A stretch of 64,000 nt of DNA from Doryteuthis pealeii (taxonomy: Eukaryota > Mollusca > Cephalopoda > Myopsida > Loliginidae), in assembly GCA_023376005.1 (NCBI GenBank), contig CM042143.1:79100778-79164777 (forward strand), given 5' to 3'. A program made the translations under genes and the position numbers. Shown one piece after another: positions 22,199 through 34,500 of this stretch (its first letter is position 1; every line of letters starts with the position of its first letter). The notes beneath the pieces are model-generated. The model was not told the DNA's origin. It saw only the letters and a program-made list of their open reading frames with translations, and made no database searches.

Positions 22199-22793
22199 TT
22201 GTTTGTTTGTTTGTTTTGTTTTACGGCATATCAACCTCAGTGGGTCATTTAATACGATAAAGTTTTGAAATAAATCAATTCTTAATGGATAATACAATTT
22301 TTTTATAAATACATTTTTCTATTTAACCCATAGATGGGACCCTAACAGGTACTAACCACTCCGGGTCAGAGTGGACCAGGGAGCAATGGTGATGAAGGGG
22401 TGCTCCACGTTCCCCAAACCTCCAAAACTGGAACCTCACCATCAGAGAGAGTTTAATGTCATTCCCAGGACATGTAGACCCGCAGCCACCACCTTCTAGC
22501 ACCCATATGATAAAAAGGGCTTGCCATAAGGGCAATAGGGTTGGGAAAATCATATAGGTGCTAGGGCTTGACGTGACCAGCCGATTGATCGGAGGGGGCC
22601 TCTCCGACCGCCCGTTTAGCCCAATATAGGGCCAAAGTGGAGTATTGCATGTCATGAACTGCTCATCCACCTGGGCTCTATCCTTAAGCATCATGGGTCG
22701 CCACCCACGGCCAACAGGTGGCCCCATTGGGGGAGTCTTACCCCTCTGCAGAGGTGCAGTCGGTGTATTCTAACGCCCCAGCCGACAGGGCAG
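22199..22793 (-). mobile_element. Retroposon family A, full length with longest open frame
   Basis: A perfect 13-bp duplication AAATTATTAAACT flanks it (22186-22198, 22794-22806). The 595-bp length equals the copy at 3262-3856. On the minus strand 22727-22323 is open for 134 codons, starting [20 protein letters not shown] and ending VPVRVPSMG. The tail is (CAAA)n after GCCGTAAAACAAAACAAAC. Confidence 0.9.
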
Positions 22794-23187
22794 AAATTAT
22801 TAAACTGCTCTTAAAGAATAATGCAATTTTCTATGCAATTTGGAACTGAATGATAATTTTGCTGGGTCTACATTTGCTCTATTTGTCATTTTTTAAAATC
22901 CTAAATAGAAGAATCAATGGAATGTTGTTATAATAGGAACCCAATGAGTTCACGGATCGTCTAGGGCAGAGGGGTTATCAAACTATGGGTCACATTTAGT
23001 GGGTCGCGAAATAAATGAAAGGATCATGAAAATAAATAAGAAAATAAAAATAAATACTCTATAATTTAGGCTTGGTTATTTTAATGTACACTCTATAGTC
23101 CAGGAAGTGATTGCAAGGAGAGCATTTTCTGTTTCTTCTTTACTTCTCATGTTATCTATTCATATTAAATCAAACACATAGATACTA

Positions 23188-23333
23188 TTTCTCTGAATTT
23201 TTCAGATGAGGTTTGATAATTTGGATTATTTGGACTATTGTCCTTATCTTTATTGTTATCTGTACAACGTTTTGACCAAAATGTTGTAAAGATAACAATA
23301 AAGATGAGGACAATAGTCCGAATAATCCAAATA
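23188..23333. mobile_element. Short foldback element, family F
   Basis: The arms TTATCTTTATTGTTATCTGT and AGATAACAATAAAGATGAGG face each other with only GTTTTGACCAAAATGTTG between them; the family's middle is deleted. Confidence 0.8.
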
Positions 23334-23699
23334 ATACAAACACATATATCTCAACTCTTATTTACTTGTGTTGGTGTTTACTTCATTTTTTGATTTTCTT
23401 AGAATAATATTTTTATTTTCATACAATTGGATACATATAATTCAAATATAAATGGATAATTAGAAATTTACATGAATTTTGTCGATGCTAAAAAAAAAGC
23501 GAAGAGTGTTTGTCTTTGATTTACTCATTTCATGCCATCGCAGTTAGATTTAATGGGTCTCAATTCAAATTGTTCTTTTGGGTTGCAGTAAAAAAAAAAG
23601 GGGGGCTTTGCCCAGAAATGTGTCCCAGCCTCCTGTCTTAAAAAACGCTAAGCGGTGCTAGCTCAAAAAACAACCCACCCTACATTAGCACCATACATA

Positions 23700-25030
23700 T
23701 TTATATGCCTAGACTATGTACTACGAACATCATAAGATCCCATAAAAGAAAAAGGCCTCACATAAAAAAGGTAAGAAGTAGATGATGCCCTGCACAGACT
23801 ATTACGGATGCAGACTATGCAGATGATCTGGCACTTCTTGCAAATATGCCAGCACAGGCTGAATCCCTGCTACATAGTCTGGAGAAAGTAGCACAGAACA
23901 TTGGCCTCTATATGAACTCCAATAAAACCGAGTTCATGTGTTTTAAAAAGGAAAGGGGCATCTCTACACTTGACAGTAAGCCCCTAAAACAGGTAGAACA
24001 ATTCACATACCTAGGTAATAATATCTCATCAATAGAAAGCGATGTTAATGCACGCATAGGAAAGGCATGGCCTGCTATAAACAGATTATCTATCATATGG
24101 AAATCCAGGTAATTTTCACCTTTAGTTATTAAAATTCCTAGTAAATAAGGCAATTAGAATAACCTCCCTTGACTTTCACTTTGAACTAAGCCAGTAGCTA
24201 TTTTTAAAGTATCCGTGCGAAATAAACAAATCTTAGAAACTTTTTTGAAAACAATACAACTGCATGCTTTAACACAAAAATATCATAAAATGTGTTCTAA
24301 AATAACAATTAAGTTCATTTCAGATAATTTTATGCTAGGAATTTAGCCAACTGACTTTCACTTTGAAACAAGACGGTAGCCATTTTGATTGTGTCCATGC
24401 CAAATAGAAAAATCTTAGAATCGTTTTGAAAACAATACAAGTGCATGCTTTAACACAAAAATATCATAAAATGTGTACTTAATAACAATTAAGTTAATTT
24501 CAGATAATGTCCACGCACAATTTTATGCTAGGAATTTTAATAACTAAAGGTGAAAATTACCGAAATCCGATCTCACTGACAAGTTAAAGTGACAATTCTT
24601 CCAAGCCATAGCTGTATCAGTGCTGCTGTATGGCTGCACCACTTGGACCCAAACAAAACACCTAGAGAATAAGCTCGATGGTAGCTGCGCAAGAATGCCA
24701 CGTGTGATTTTAAACAAATTGTGAAAAGAACACCCCACCAGAAAGCAGCTGTACGGCCATGTGCCCCCTATAACACAAACCATCAAAATAAGATGAATAA
24801 GACATACTGGACACGGCTAGAGAAGCAAAGACAAACTCATAAGTGACATTCTCCTGTGAAAGCCAGCACATGGGAATGCCAGTACAGGCCATCCAGAAAA
24901 AAACCTACATTAACCAGCTCTGCACGGATACTGGATGCTGCACAGAGGACCAGCCACGGGCAATGAATGATAGGGACAGTTGGCAAAAGATTGTCATGGA
25001 TATCCGTGCTGCTAGCACGACATGATGATG
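23700..25030 (+). pseudogene. Non-LTR retrotransposon family X: reverse transcriptase C-terminal half, split by a MITE
   Basis: 23813-23845 encodes DYADDLALLAN, with the polymerase YADD motif at 23816-23827, followed by ESLLHSLEKVAQNIGLYMNS and QFTYLGNNISS. After the insert, VLLYGCTTWTQTKHLENKLD and later INQLCTDTGC complete the usual C-terminal end. Several stops are present and the 5' half is missing. Shorter pieces of the same family lie at 2196, 2589, 10399, 16619, 34530 and 41930. The RT clade is not assigned. Confidence 0.85.
24108..24561. mobile_element. hAT-like MITE inside LINE X, 454 bp
   Basis: Perfect terminal inverted repeats of 34 bp start GGTAATTTTCACCTTTAGTT. The 8-bp target duplication GAAATCCA/GAAATCCG sits at 24100-24107 and 24562-24569, within the IWKS codons of the LINE. 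The interior is a ~185-bp direct duplication (units from about 24168 and 24351), each with TGCATGCTTTAACACAAAAA. Confidence 0.9.
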
Positions 25031-25345
25031 ATAAAGTTATGTAAGGAAACAAACACAATTGTCTCCCCTGGGATTGTAGGTAGAGCTTTCCATGTCACGT
25101 GTCTGTTGGTCACGTGGTAATTCAACCCTTGACCCTTTCTCTTTTAGCTAGCTTTCTTTGAAAGACCTCTCTGTTTTTTCTGTCCTCATCTTGGGTGAAT
25201 AAGGACATATTTATCTCTGATCTGAACAGAATTATATTGGAACTCACAGAACAAACCATGGAAGATCTGTATGTCTTTAGTTATCCCTTTTTGTTATACA
25301 TTCTGTTTTGTGCATGAAACATAATTGTGCTCTTTTTATTGAATC
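25031..25345. other. Unassigned spacer
   Basis: No similarity to other parts of the window was noticed. It has CACGTG-like sites (GTCACGTGTCTG, GGTCACGTGG near 25095-25115), whose use is unknown. Confidence 0.4.
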
Positions 25346-26653
25346 TGGAAAAGAGGCTCAATGGATTGGAGATTTGAGGAAGAATCGAGACAATATAGAC
25401 CACAGCACTGCTAAAACCGGCTGGAATACTTAGGAGAGTCCAGGAGACCTGAAGATACATGTTGTCATTCAGACTCCAGTGAAAGACCACCAGTTAAAAC
25501 TGGTGTGAAAAACTCGCCATGAATAAAATAAAAGTACTATTATTATTATTATTATTATTATTATTCATAATAATAATAATAATGGAACAGTCCCAAAAGG
25601 ATTAGAAAAGGGTTTGGAAAGTCTGCAAATCAGAGGAAGGATTGAAACCATTCAGAACACTGCACTGCTGCAATCTGCCAGAATACTCAGAAGAGTCCTG
25701 GAGACCTGAGGAGACTCCAGTGAAAGACCATCAGCTACTGCTGATGTGAAAACTCAAAAGGAGTAAAATAATAATAGGGTCAAAGTGATACCAATTATAG
25801 TTGGTGCACTTGGAACAGTCCCAAAAAGCTTTGGAAAAAGACTGGAGGAACTGGAAATCAGAGGAAGAATTGAGACCATCTAGACAACTGCATTGCTGCA
25901 ACTGGCTAGAATACCCAGAAGAGTCCTGGAGATGAGGAGACTTGTTGTCACTCAGACTCCAGTGAAAGACTATCAGTAATGCTGGTGTGAAAAACTCTAA
26001 AATAATAATAATAACAATAATATTAATAATAATAATAACAGCAAGTGTAGGTTATGTGGAGACAGAGATGAAATGATTAATCACATAATAAGTGAATGCA
26101 GCAAACTAGCTAAAAAAGAATACAATATTAGGTATGACTGGGTGGGAAAGGTGATCCACTAGGAACTGTGCAAGAGATTAAAATTTGACCATACAACCAA
26201 ATGGTATATGTACAAACCAGAATCAGTCCAAAAGAATGAGACATACAACATTTTCTGGGATTTTTGAGATACAAACAGACCACCTAATCCCGGCCAGGAG
26301 ACCAGGCCTAGTTTTAATTAAGAAGAAAAAAAGAACATGTCATCTAGTTGATTTTGGTGTTCTGGCAGATCACGAAGTGAAAATGAAAGAAAGCAAAAAG
26401 ATAGACAAATACTTAGACCAGAGGACTAAACAAAAAAAAAAAAGAAAGAAAGAACATAAGGTCGACTGTGGTACCAATTATAGTTGGTCGCTTAGGAAGG
26501 TCTTTAGGGACTTCCGAAGCGCACCAACTACAATTGTTATCACAATTGGAAAAAAAACCCATAAAACTGGAGGAACTGGAAATCAGATGAAGAAACCAGA
26601 TCCTGACCACTGCATTGTTAAGCGGTTAGAATATTCAGAACAGTCTTGGAGAT
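25346..26653 (+). pseudogene. LINE family Y: four stacked 3' ends
   Basis: Units around 25346-25572, 25582-25775, 25780-26036 and 26038-26653 each carry the string encoding RIETIQTTALL..ARILRRVLE, then (ATA)n. The last unit is longest, beginning with a finger-like KCRLCGDRDEMINHIISEC and including FEIQTDHLIPARRP. Its final part continues at 26958-27030. All have stops. They are 5'-truncated dead copies with ATA tails. Confidence 0.82.
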
Positions 26654-26957
26654 AATAATGAAATAATGAAATTTATTGTGTACAGTGCTCAGGTGCAACA
26701 CAACTCATCAAAGTCTCATGTCTAGTGCACAGAATAATGTATTAGTGTTAGGAACATGAATAGAGTACAGTAATAATATATATGTATGTGTGCGCGTGCA
26801 TGCATATGTGTGTGGAGGGGGGTATTAGGTATAGTGTTGACAGACTACAGGAAGCATGGAGGCTTTGAAAGATGCAGTGTTTCGGCAGCCTACAACAGAT
26901 GCAAGCAGTTTATTCCATGCCTCGGCAACTCTGAGCATGAAAAGATGTTTCCGAAAG
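26654..26957 (-). mobile_element. LINE family G 3' end inserted in LINE Y
   Basis: On the minus strand it encodes [20 protein letters not shown] and GCRNTASFKAS, the R.F..R....WN.L....V....S..FK ending typical of non-LTR polymerases. A 3' tail of ATT-like repeats follows at the left end. AGAT occurs at both borders, where intact Y reads GGAGATCTGAGGAG. Confidence 0.78.
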
Positions 26958-27028
26958 ATCTGAGGAGACTTGTTGTCACTTGGACTCCAGTGAGAAACTG
27001 AGACCAATATAAACTCGCAAGGAGCAAA

Positions 27029-27030
<2 letters not shown>
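26958..27030 (+). pseudogene. LINE family Y, distal remainder
   Basis: CTGAGGAGACTTGTTGTCAC and CTCCAGTGAGAAACTG continue the Y copy interrupted at 26653. Confidence 0.75.
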
Positions 27031-27077
<47 letters not shown>

Positions 27078-27160
27078 ACACCACCATCATCATCATCATC
27101 ATCATCATTCTATCCATCCATCCATCCATTCATTCATTCATTCATTCATTCATTTAATTA
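27029..27160. repeat. (ATC)n, (ATCC)n, (ATTC)n compound microsatellite
   Basis: About 25 ATC units with ACC interruptions, then four ATCC and about seven ATTC units. Confidence 0.95.
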
Positions 27161-27229
27161 ATGAATTATTTTTTTTTGTTTTATCATATTTACTCGGTAG
27201 ACCGACAATTTACATAATAAAAATTCATT

Positions 27230-27619
27230 TGCTTTTTACTTTAGGTGATTAAAATTATTGTTTTACGGCAAAGGTGTAGCGTTTCGTTTCGGTTGACCGG
27301 TTGTACGAATTAATTCCTTATCATATGCAATTGATCGATATATCAATACAAATATTACTGTGTAATAAAACTCAATAATATATTTACGCTAAATTTTGGT
27401 ATAAAATATTCAAAATACTATTTGTTAAGAATTCGAACTGTTAAAGAATAAAAAATAAACGTAACGTGCTTTGTAACAAACGAAACGAAATTGCTTGTGA
27501 TTCCAAATTTTAGTAAAACTCTGTTCGGGTCTAACGGTGTTGTTGTTTATCACACAGGTGTCGAGACGGATTGAAAGTAGTTGACCATAATTTCACTGTT
27601 TTTCCTCTTCTAAAGAATT
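27230..27619 (+). promoter_or_regulatory. Probable promoter/5'UTR of the acyl-CoA dehydrogenase gene
   Basis: This repeat-free stretch before the dehydrogenase start is locally enriched in CpG (CGTTTCGTTTCGGTTGACCGG near 27279). No TATA box is obvious. It begins right after the microsatellite that ends the LINE graveyard, so the proximal promoter can be no more than about 450 bp long. The start codon has A at -3. Confidence 0.4.
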
Positions 27620-27784
27620 ATGTTGTCGACTGTCACCAGACAATTGACTTTTCAGGTCCATCAAGGCCTGACAAAACGTCTTTTTCATGCAGGAACGAAA
27701 CTTTGTCAAGAAGAACAACTTAAAATGAAAACCTCGGAAGTTTATACAGACGACCACAAACAAATAAGAGAATCGCTCCGAAAG
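27620..27784 (+). CDS. Acyl-CoA dehydrogenase exon 1 (residues 1-55)
   Basis: The exon opens [20 protein letters not shown] and contains Arg/Lys/Ser/Thr but no Asp/Glu for 28 residues, a likely mitochondrial targeting peptide. [13 protein letters not shown], at the end, starts the N-terminal helical domain of the family. The exon ends on a full codon at donor GTGAAG. A second Met (residue 36) lies after the targeting segment and is less likely as start. Confidence 0.92.
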
Positions 27785-28522
27785 GTGAAGATATTTTTGT
27801 TTTAATTTTTTCTCAACTTTGCAAAAATATATTTTTTTAGTACAATTACTCTTTATTTAAAAAGAAATAAAAATGTAATTTATTTTCTGCATTAGGAGAG
27901 GAAATTCGTGTTAAAAAAATTGTAGTTATAGAAGTATAGTTTTAGTATGTTCATGACATGTGTTGAAAAAAACAACAAAAAAACTAATAAATGAATAAAT
28001 AAATAAAATAAGATGACAAACAAAGAAAAAAAAGTTAAATTAAAAACAAAACAAAAACTACCGAAATGTAAAAAAAATCTGAAAATATTGTAAAAACACC
28101 AAAACAAAACAAAACAAAAAAGCTCATAGTAGTGCTATCAAAAAAGTTATTTTTTGTGTGATAGGAAATGTACTTAAAAATATTTTCGTTGTAAAGTTTT
28201 TTGGTTTGTATGTGATTTATTTAGTTGGTCGAATTTGTGTTAACGAGCATCATCAACCTAGTATATTAAATAGAGAATTTATGACTTTCTGGTCGCATTT
28301 TTACTTAAAAGTTCTGTGACGCAAAATACTTTTAAACTTTGTTTAGGGTCAAAAATTGTGTCGTGGAAATTTTTTCTCAAAAAACGACGTGTGAATGAAA
28401 TGATCATTTGTATTTCGATATGAATAAATGTTCAACACAATTTAGTGATTACAATGAAACATAAAACTTGTTTCATTTATTTTCTTTTAATTTTTGTATT
28501 TTTTAAAGATGATTGGATGCAT

Positions 28523-28559
<37 letters not shown>

Positions 28560-31500
28560 TGGAGTTAATTTTTGGGAAAGGACAAACGAATATCCGAAAG
28601 GATATTTTCGTATGAGGGGGCGTGCAAATGTTTCGAGAAAAAAAAGTTTCTAACTTTAAAAAGAAAAAGAAAAAAAAATCGCTGAGAACTTTTGCACACA
28701 ACGGAAAAAGTTTCAAATACTATTTGGGTATTTACCGCGTACCCCACTTGTACGGGTTAGGCACAAGGCCCTATTAATGTGGGACCACCCACGAACCGAA
28801 ACTCATGGGAGGAGGGTGCAAAAATATTGCACAGGGCAATAAAATCGAGGGGCCAGGTGTTACCTGGGGGGGACGACCCCCTGGGATCAACGTTGCTAAC
28901 ATCTGTGGCCCAGGGCCGAAGCCACTGGACCCACGCCGTAGATAGCAGCCGAACTAAATAACTTTTTCCTGTTTTAGATTTTTGTTTTGGTTCAGTTTAC
29001 TTTACTGTAATTGGACACTGTCTTTATGACCGCTTTAATGATCTCCTGATTTTATTTCATTTTACTTATTTATTTTATTTTTTAACTTCCACCAAGATAA
29101 AAAAGATTGAAGGTCATTCTTTTTTAATGTGGGGTACCACGCAGGAAGCAAGCCTCTCCTGAAACCATTAAAAAAAAAAAACGAACAAAAAAACCCAAAA
29201 CAAACCCTGCTTAGATTCCGTCAGTATTCCTTTTGAGAGTCACCTCAGGTACAGGGCAATAAACTCATCTAGAGGGGCAGATGCTACCCTAAACTAAGCT
29301 CTTGTTTACCGGTTTACAATGTAAACTGAACCTCCATTTTATGGCCAGCCCATTCAATCTAACTTTGAAAATCAAATCAAAATAAAATGAAAATACCGAA
29401 AAAAAAAAGAAAGATATTTTAAAGGAAGTTTAAAATATTTACATTTACTTGTTGATAAAATATCTGGGTGGTGGCTTACTTTTAACGCCTTCAAACCACT
29501 AAAAAAAAGGTATTTGTCGATAAAAACGCCTTCAAACCGCTAAAAAAATATTTTAAAGATGGGGAGGGTTCAAATATTTACATTTACTAGTTGAGAAAAG
29601 ACTTTGGGTGGGGGTAAAATATCGCTTTCATATCACATTAACTTTTTTGGAAAAAACGCCTTCAAACAGCTAGGGAGTTCAATCGTAGTGCGGATTGGTT
29701 TTTCAGCAGGCACCACTTAGCGTTTTTTAGGGCAGGAGGCCAGGACGCATTTATGCGATATGTACCAGTTTATTTTTTTCAGAAATGGAAAACATACAAT
29801 TTTGAAAGAAGTATTTTCCAACAGTTGGATGTCAATTATCCAAATTTTGATCCATTTTATTTGTATTTAAAATGAACATAGATCAAGAAAAATAAGTTTA
29901 GGAAGGTTGATTCTACTCTCTACAGAAAAGCCATTTTTTCCACCAATAAAAGACAGTAAAACAGAAGTAGTTCTTTTAATTATATTTACAATAAACCCTA
30001 AAATCAAATACAAACTTCTAATTTCAAATATCCGACTGTGGCATAGGAAATAAAATTTCTTAAAAACCTAAAAACTCCACATAAAATAAAGATTAAATTT
30101 TGCAATAAAACTTAATTTTTAATTGTTTTGCATTGAACATTATTTTGGTCAAACTAGAAAATTAAAATATTAAAGCAGACGAATTTAAAAATAAAGTTTT
30201 TAAGCACACAAACTTGTCCATTTTGTTGTTGGATTTAGTTTTATTTAGGCCTCATGACAATCAGTTTCAACATAGTATACAGTTTAATAAGCATTATTTG
30301 TTATCAAAATTAGTTATGTTTGGAAACTGCCCCTATTCTTTTCCATGCCCTGTCAGTGGGGCTTAGAATAGGCTAACTGTATCCCCTGTAGCAGGGTAAG
30401 GACCCTCCCCCCAAAAATAGTACCCCTTAATTGCCATTACTCCAAGGCCCATTCTGAACTAGATTGGTAGTACCTGCTGGGGTCCCATACATAGGTGTGT
30501 GGTAGCGGTGATGGTGAGTCTGCAGTCCTTCATTAGAGGCAATTGAATTGTACATGGGCAAAAGCTGGTTATTTTTAGGACGAATAAATTTATTTTATAA
30601 TTCATTCTAAAAGTTTATCCACTTGAAACATGTAAATGTTTTCTTTAGTTAAAAAAAAAACACTTTTTTTTATTGTTCTTTGTAAATACTCTACTCAAGA
30701 TCTTAATTTTCGACCCCCACTCGGAAAATTAAGATCTAAAGCAAGTTTGGAAATTTTCAGGGCAAATTCTTCCACCCTCTCCTGTAAAATTTCCTCCCAT
30801 GTACCTGGTGTCCATATATGGGTCAAATAGATCTGTTTAAAAATTATTCATATTTGATAGGATTGTGTGTACAAAAAACACACACAAAAAAAAAAAAAAA
30901 AAGACACTTAAATAACTACACAAAAAATGTAAATATGAATGTACAATGAACGTGATTCCCTCATCTCTAGATATAAAATAACCAAGAATCCTCCCAGGTT
31001 GCACTCCCCCCCAATGGGGTCACCTGTTGACCATGGATGGAATCCGTGATGCTTATGGATGGAATCCTTGTGGATGAGCAGACCATGACATGTAACACTC
31101 CACTTTGTCTCTTACTTGGGCTAAATGATCGGTCGGGTCTGATCAATCGGTTGAGCATGTCAAGCCCTAGCACCTATATGATTACTCCGACCCTATTGCC
31201 CTTATGGCAAATCCCAGCCCTTTTTATCATGCTAGAAGGTGGTGGCTGAGGGTCTTCATGTCCTGGGAATAACGTTAAACTCTATCTGTTAGTGAGGTTC
31301 CAGTTCTGGAGAAGGTGGAGCACCCTTTCATTGCTCCTTGGTCCATTCTGACCTGGAGTGGTCGTACTTGTTAGGGTCCCATCTATGGGTTAAATAGAAA
31401 AATGTGTTTATAAAAAAAATGAGTATCCATTAAGAATGAATTCATTTCAAAACTTTGTCGGCATTAAATGACCCACTGAGTTTGATATGCCATAAAACTG

Positions 31501-34500
31501 AACAAACCAAACCCAGGTTGCACCTTTCATGCCTATGGTAATGTAAATTGATATCCAATTTTGTTTTTAACCCTATCTACATGACCTCATTTACATGACC
31601 TCATTTTAAACTTAATCATGTGTCACATTCTTTTCTCATGGAGATGTGGATAGATACTTAAGCCAGATTTAGTGGTTATATATGACCTGATTTTTATACT
31701 ATAGAACAGGAAAGGTGTCCTGTGATGGTGTAATGGTAATAAAATGGCAGTTGCCGATTTGTTTTAAAAAGGGGGGGGGAGTAAGAATCCCAAAAATGCA
31801 GTAACAGAAACCAACAGATGCTGAATTCAAAAAATCGAGCACCAAAAAAAGAAGTGGGAATTTTCAGTAATTCTGAAGATGACAAGCAAGAGTCGTCACG
31901 CAACAAGCTCCATTATCAGAAAATGAAAGAAGATAAAATATGAACTCTTAATACCACAATATAAAAGAAAGGACTATGCCCGGTATGCTGTAACTCTATT
32001 TAATACAGATTATTTATTTTAATACGACTCCGTTATTTTTCCATTGTGTTGAGTTTTGTTTAAAGTTAGGAAGTTGTTACAACCTATATATAAAATATAT
32101 ATAACACCTAACTTGCTACAATGGCATTATGGCTAGCAAGTTAGTCTCCTCTATCCATTACTATTGAATAGCGAATTTGATCCTCACCAGATGCCTCATC
32201 TTTGCAATCTTGGGGTGAGGGTCCAGTGGCTTCGGCCCTGGATCTTACAAGCTAATAGCATTGATCCCAGAGGGCCATCCCCCTAGGCAATACCTGCCCC
32301 CTTGATTTAAAGGGGCAGGGCTGGGTTTATTGCCCAGTGCCTGAGGGGGAATGCTGATAGGATCAATGCATTTTTTGCACCCTCCACCCATGAGTCATGG
32401 CTTGTGGGTGGTCCCACATTAATAGGGCCTTGTGCCTAACTGTACATGTGGGGTACGTGGTAAATATCATCTTTGCGACCATATGTCACATTCTACCTGT
32501 AGCAAATGGGTGGGGTAGAATACCTATCGAATAGGAGTGGTCTTAATGTAAGAGACACAAATGATAATGCTCAGATGTTTGAGATCTGCAGGACATGAAC
32601 AAAATGTACACATACGTTTTTATTGTTACACATTTTGTTAAAAATTTTTTTTAATATAAGTTTAAAAAATGCATTTTAAATGCAATAATATTTATTCCAG
32701 CATGCAGTTTTTAAATTGTTAATTTGTATTAGTGTTGGATAGTCTCTTATTACTTCTCGCTGGTCAGGTTTTATCTTTGTGCTTTTCTTCATCTGGTTTG
32801 GTTTTATTTCTCTGAATTTTTGAGATGAGGCTTGATAATTAGTATTATTTGGACTATTGACCTCATCTTCATTGTTATTTGGACAACATTATAGCCGATG
32901 TGCCTTCTGACCTTCTTCAGGTATTTCTTGTCGGACTCGGGAACCTTCTTTTTGAACTCAGGAACGTTCTTGTTATAATTGGGCGCCATCACAGAACTTT
33001 GAACCTAACCCTTTATTCAGTCCATGGGGGTATCCTGTTCTCATTCTGCTAACCATAGCTGGGGTACAGGTGTTATGCTGTGTTAATTATTATTCTATGT
33101 TACTGCTGTCCCTGACCAGGATTGAACCTGCAGTCTAGAGATAACTGTCACTTAGAACTGTCTTAACTAACTCCTTTATCCACTAGGCTATGTGTCCAAT
33201 TCATTTGGTTTTCTCTGGTAGTATCTCTCTGTGTCCATTTTATTCTTAACTCTTTGCCTACTTTAAGCCGCTAACAACAGCTCTCTGATATAACTGTTTC
33301 AATGCATACCACACCCAATTAAAGTACAAAACCTGATGGTTAGTTCATTATGATTGAGCAGAAGAACTCAGATTACAACAATGATTGAACTTTATTTGAA
33401 TAGAATGAGTTCTGAGTGAATTGATAATGAACTTTGAAATATCCCATCAAACAGGTAAAAAATACCAAGACAATTTAGTACAGCTGTGAGGTGAAATTTG
33501 GTAGGCAAAGAGTTAATTATGAACATGAAGACATAATTCTGTTTTTGATGTTTTTTTATTAACCAGACCCAATATTTCAATGTGCATGGAGAAGAATTAA
33601 TTTAGCAGGGACACCAGTTTGCATCCAGCTTCAAAGAGTTCTTTATTTCAACTCAACAAATTTCCCACCGATTCCAGTCACATGAATTCTAAACTAATGA
33701 GAATATCATGTCCCGTCCAGGTTCAAAAGCTCTCAGTAAAAACCCTGGTTATTTTCCATTCATTCTTTTTAAATTAAACGTTAACTTTTTGAATTCAAAT
33801 ATTTTACACTACATTACAAAATGAATAGGCTATCCCATTCATTATGTAACATATATATTGAAGGAGAAAAGGATGCTTACTTTAAACTTATTTGATTCAA
33901 TCTTAGCATATGTGGCATATACATTTCCTCTCTATGGCCAACACCAACTAAAATTACTGTTACACATTTTTCATTGGTCATTTCAGGACTGTAATCAAAT
34001 GAAAAAAAAAAGAAGAAAATGTAAAAGATACTGTTAATAATTTTGAGAAATTTTAAACATCTTTGGTTCAATCCTAGCATATGTGGCATATACATTTCCT
34101 CTATGGCCGGCTCTAACTAAAATTGCTGTCACAATATTAAATTTTTGAATTCAAATATTTTACACTACATTACAAAATGAATAGACTACCCTATTCATTA
34201 TGTAACATTAATTTTGGTAATCCCAAAGATGTAAACAAAAATAAACCAAAAGATTAGAGATATTTAAATCAGATTTACACCTTACAAAAAATTAGTAGTA
34301 AAAGATAAGCATAGTTTTCACCCATTCTCATTTCAACAAGCTGTATGTTTCTTGCTCTGGATTCAGATCAAAATTTCTAGAATTAACAAATTCTTTAGAA
34401 TTTTCCACGAGCCACATATTAAAGGTTAAGAGGTCACAGCTTGCCCCCCCCTACTATAGAGTCTTCAGCAATAAATTTACCACTAGTTTAACAAAGATAT

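Noticed and set aside
19514..27619. Shared bidirectional promoter for the two genes
   Set aside because: The start codons are 8.1 kb apart with many repeats between; each gene has its own CpG-richer upstream stretch.
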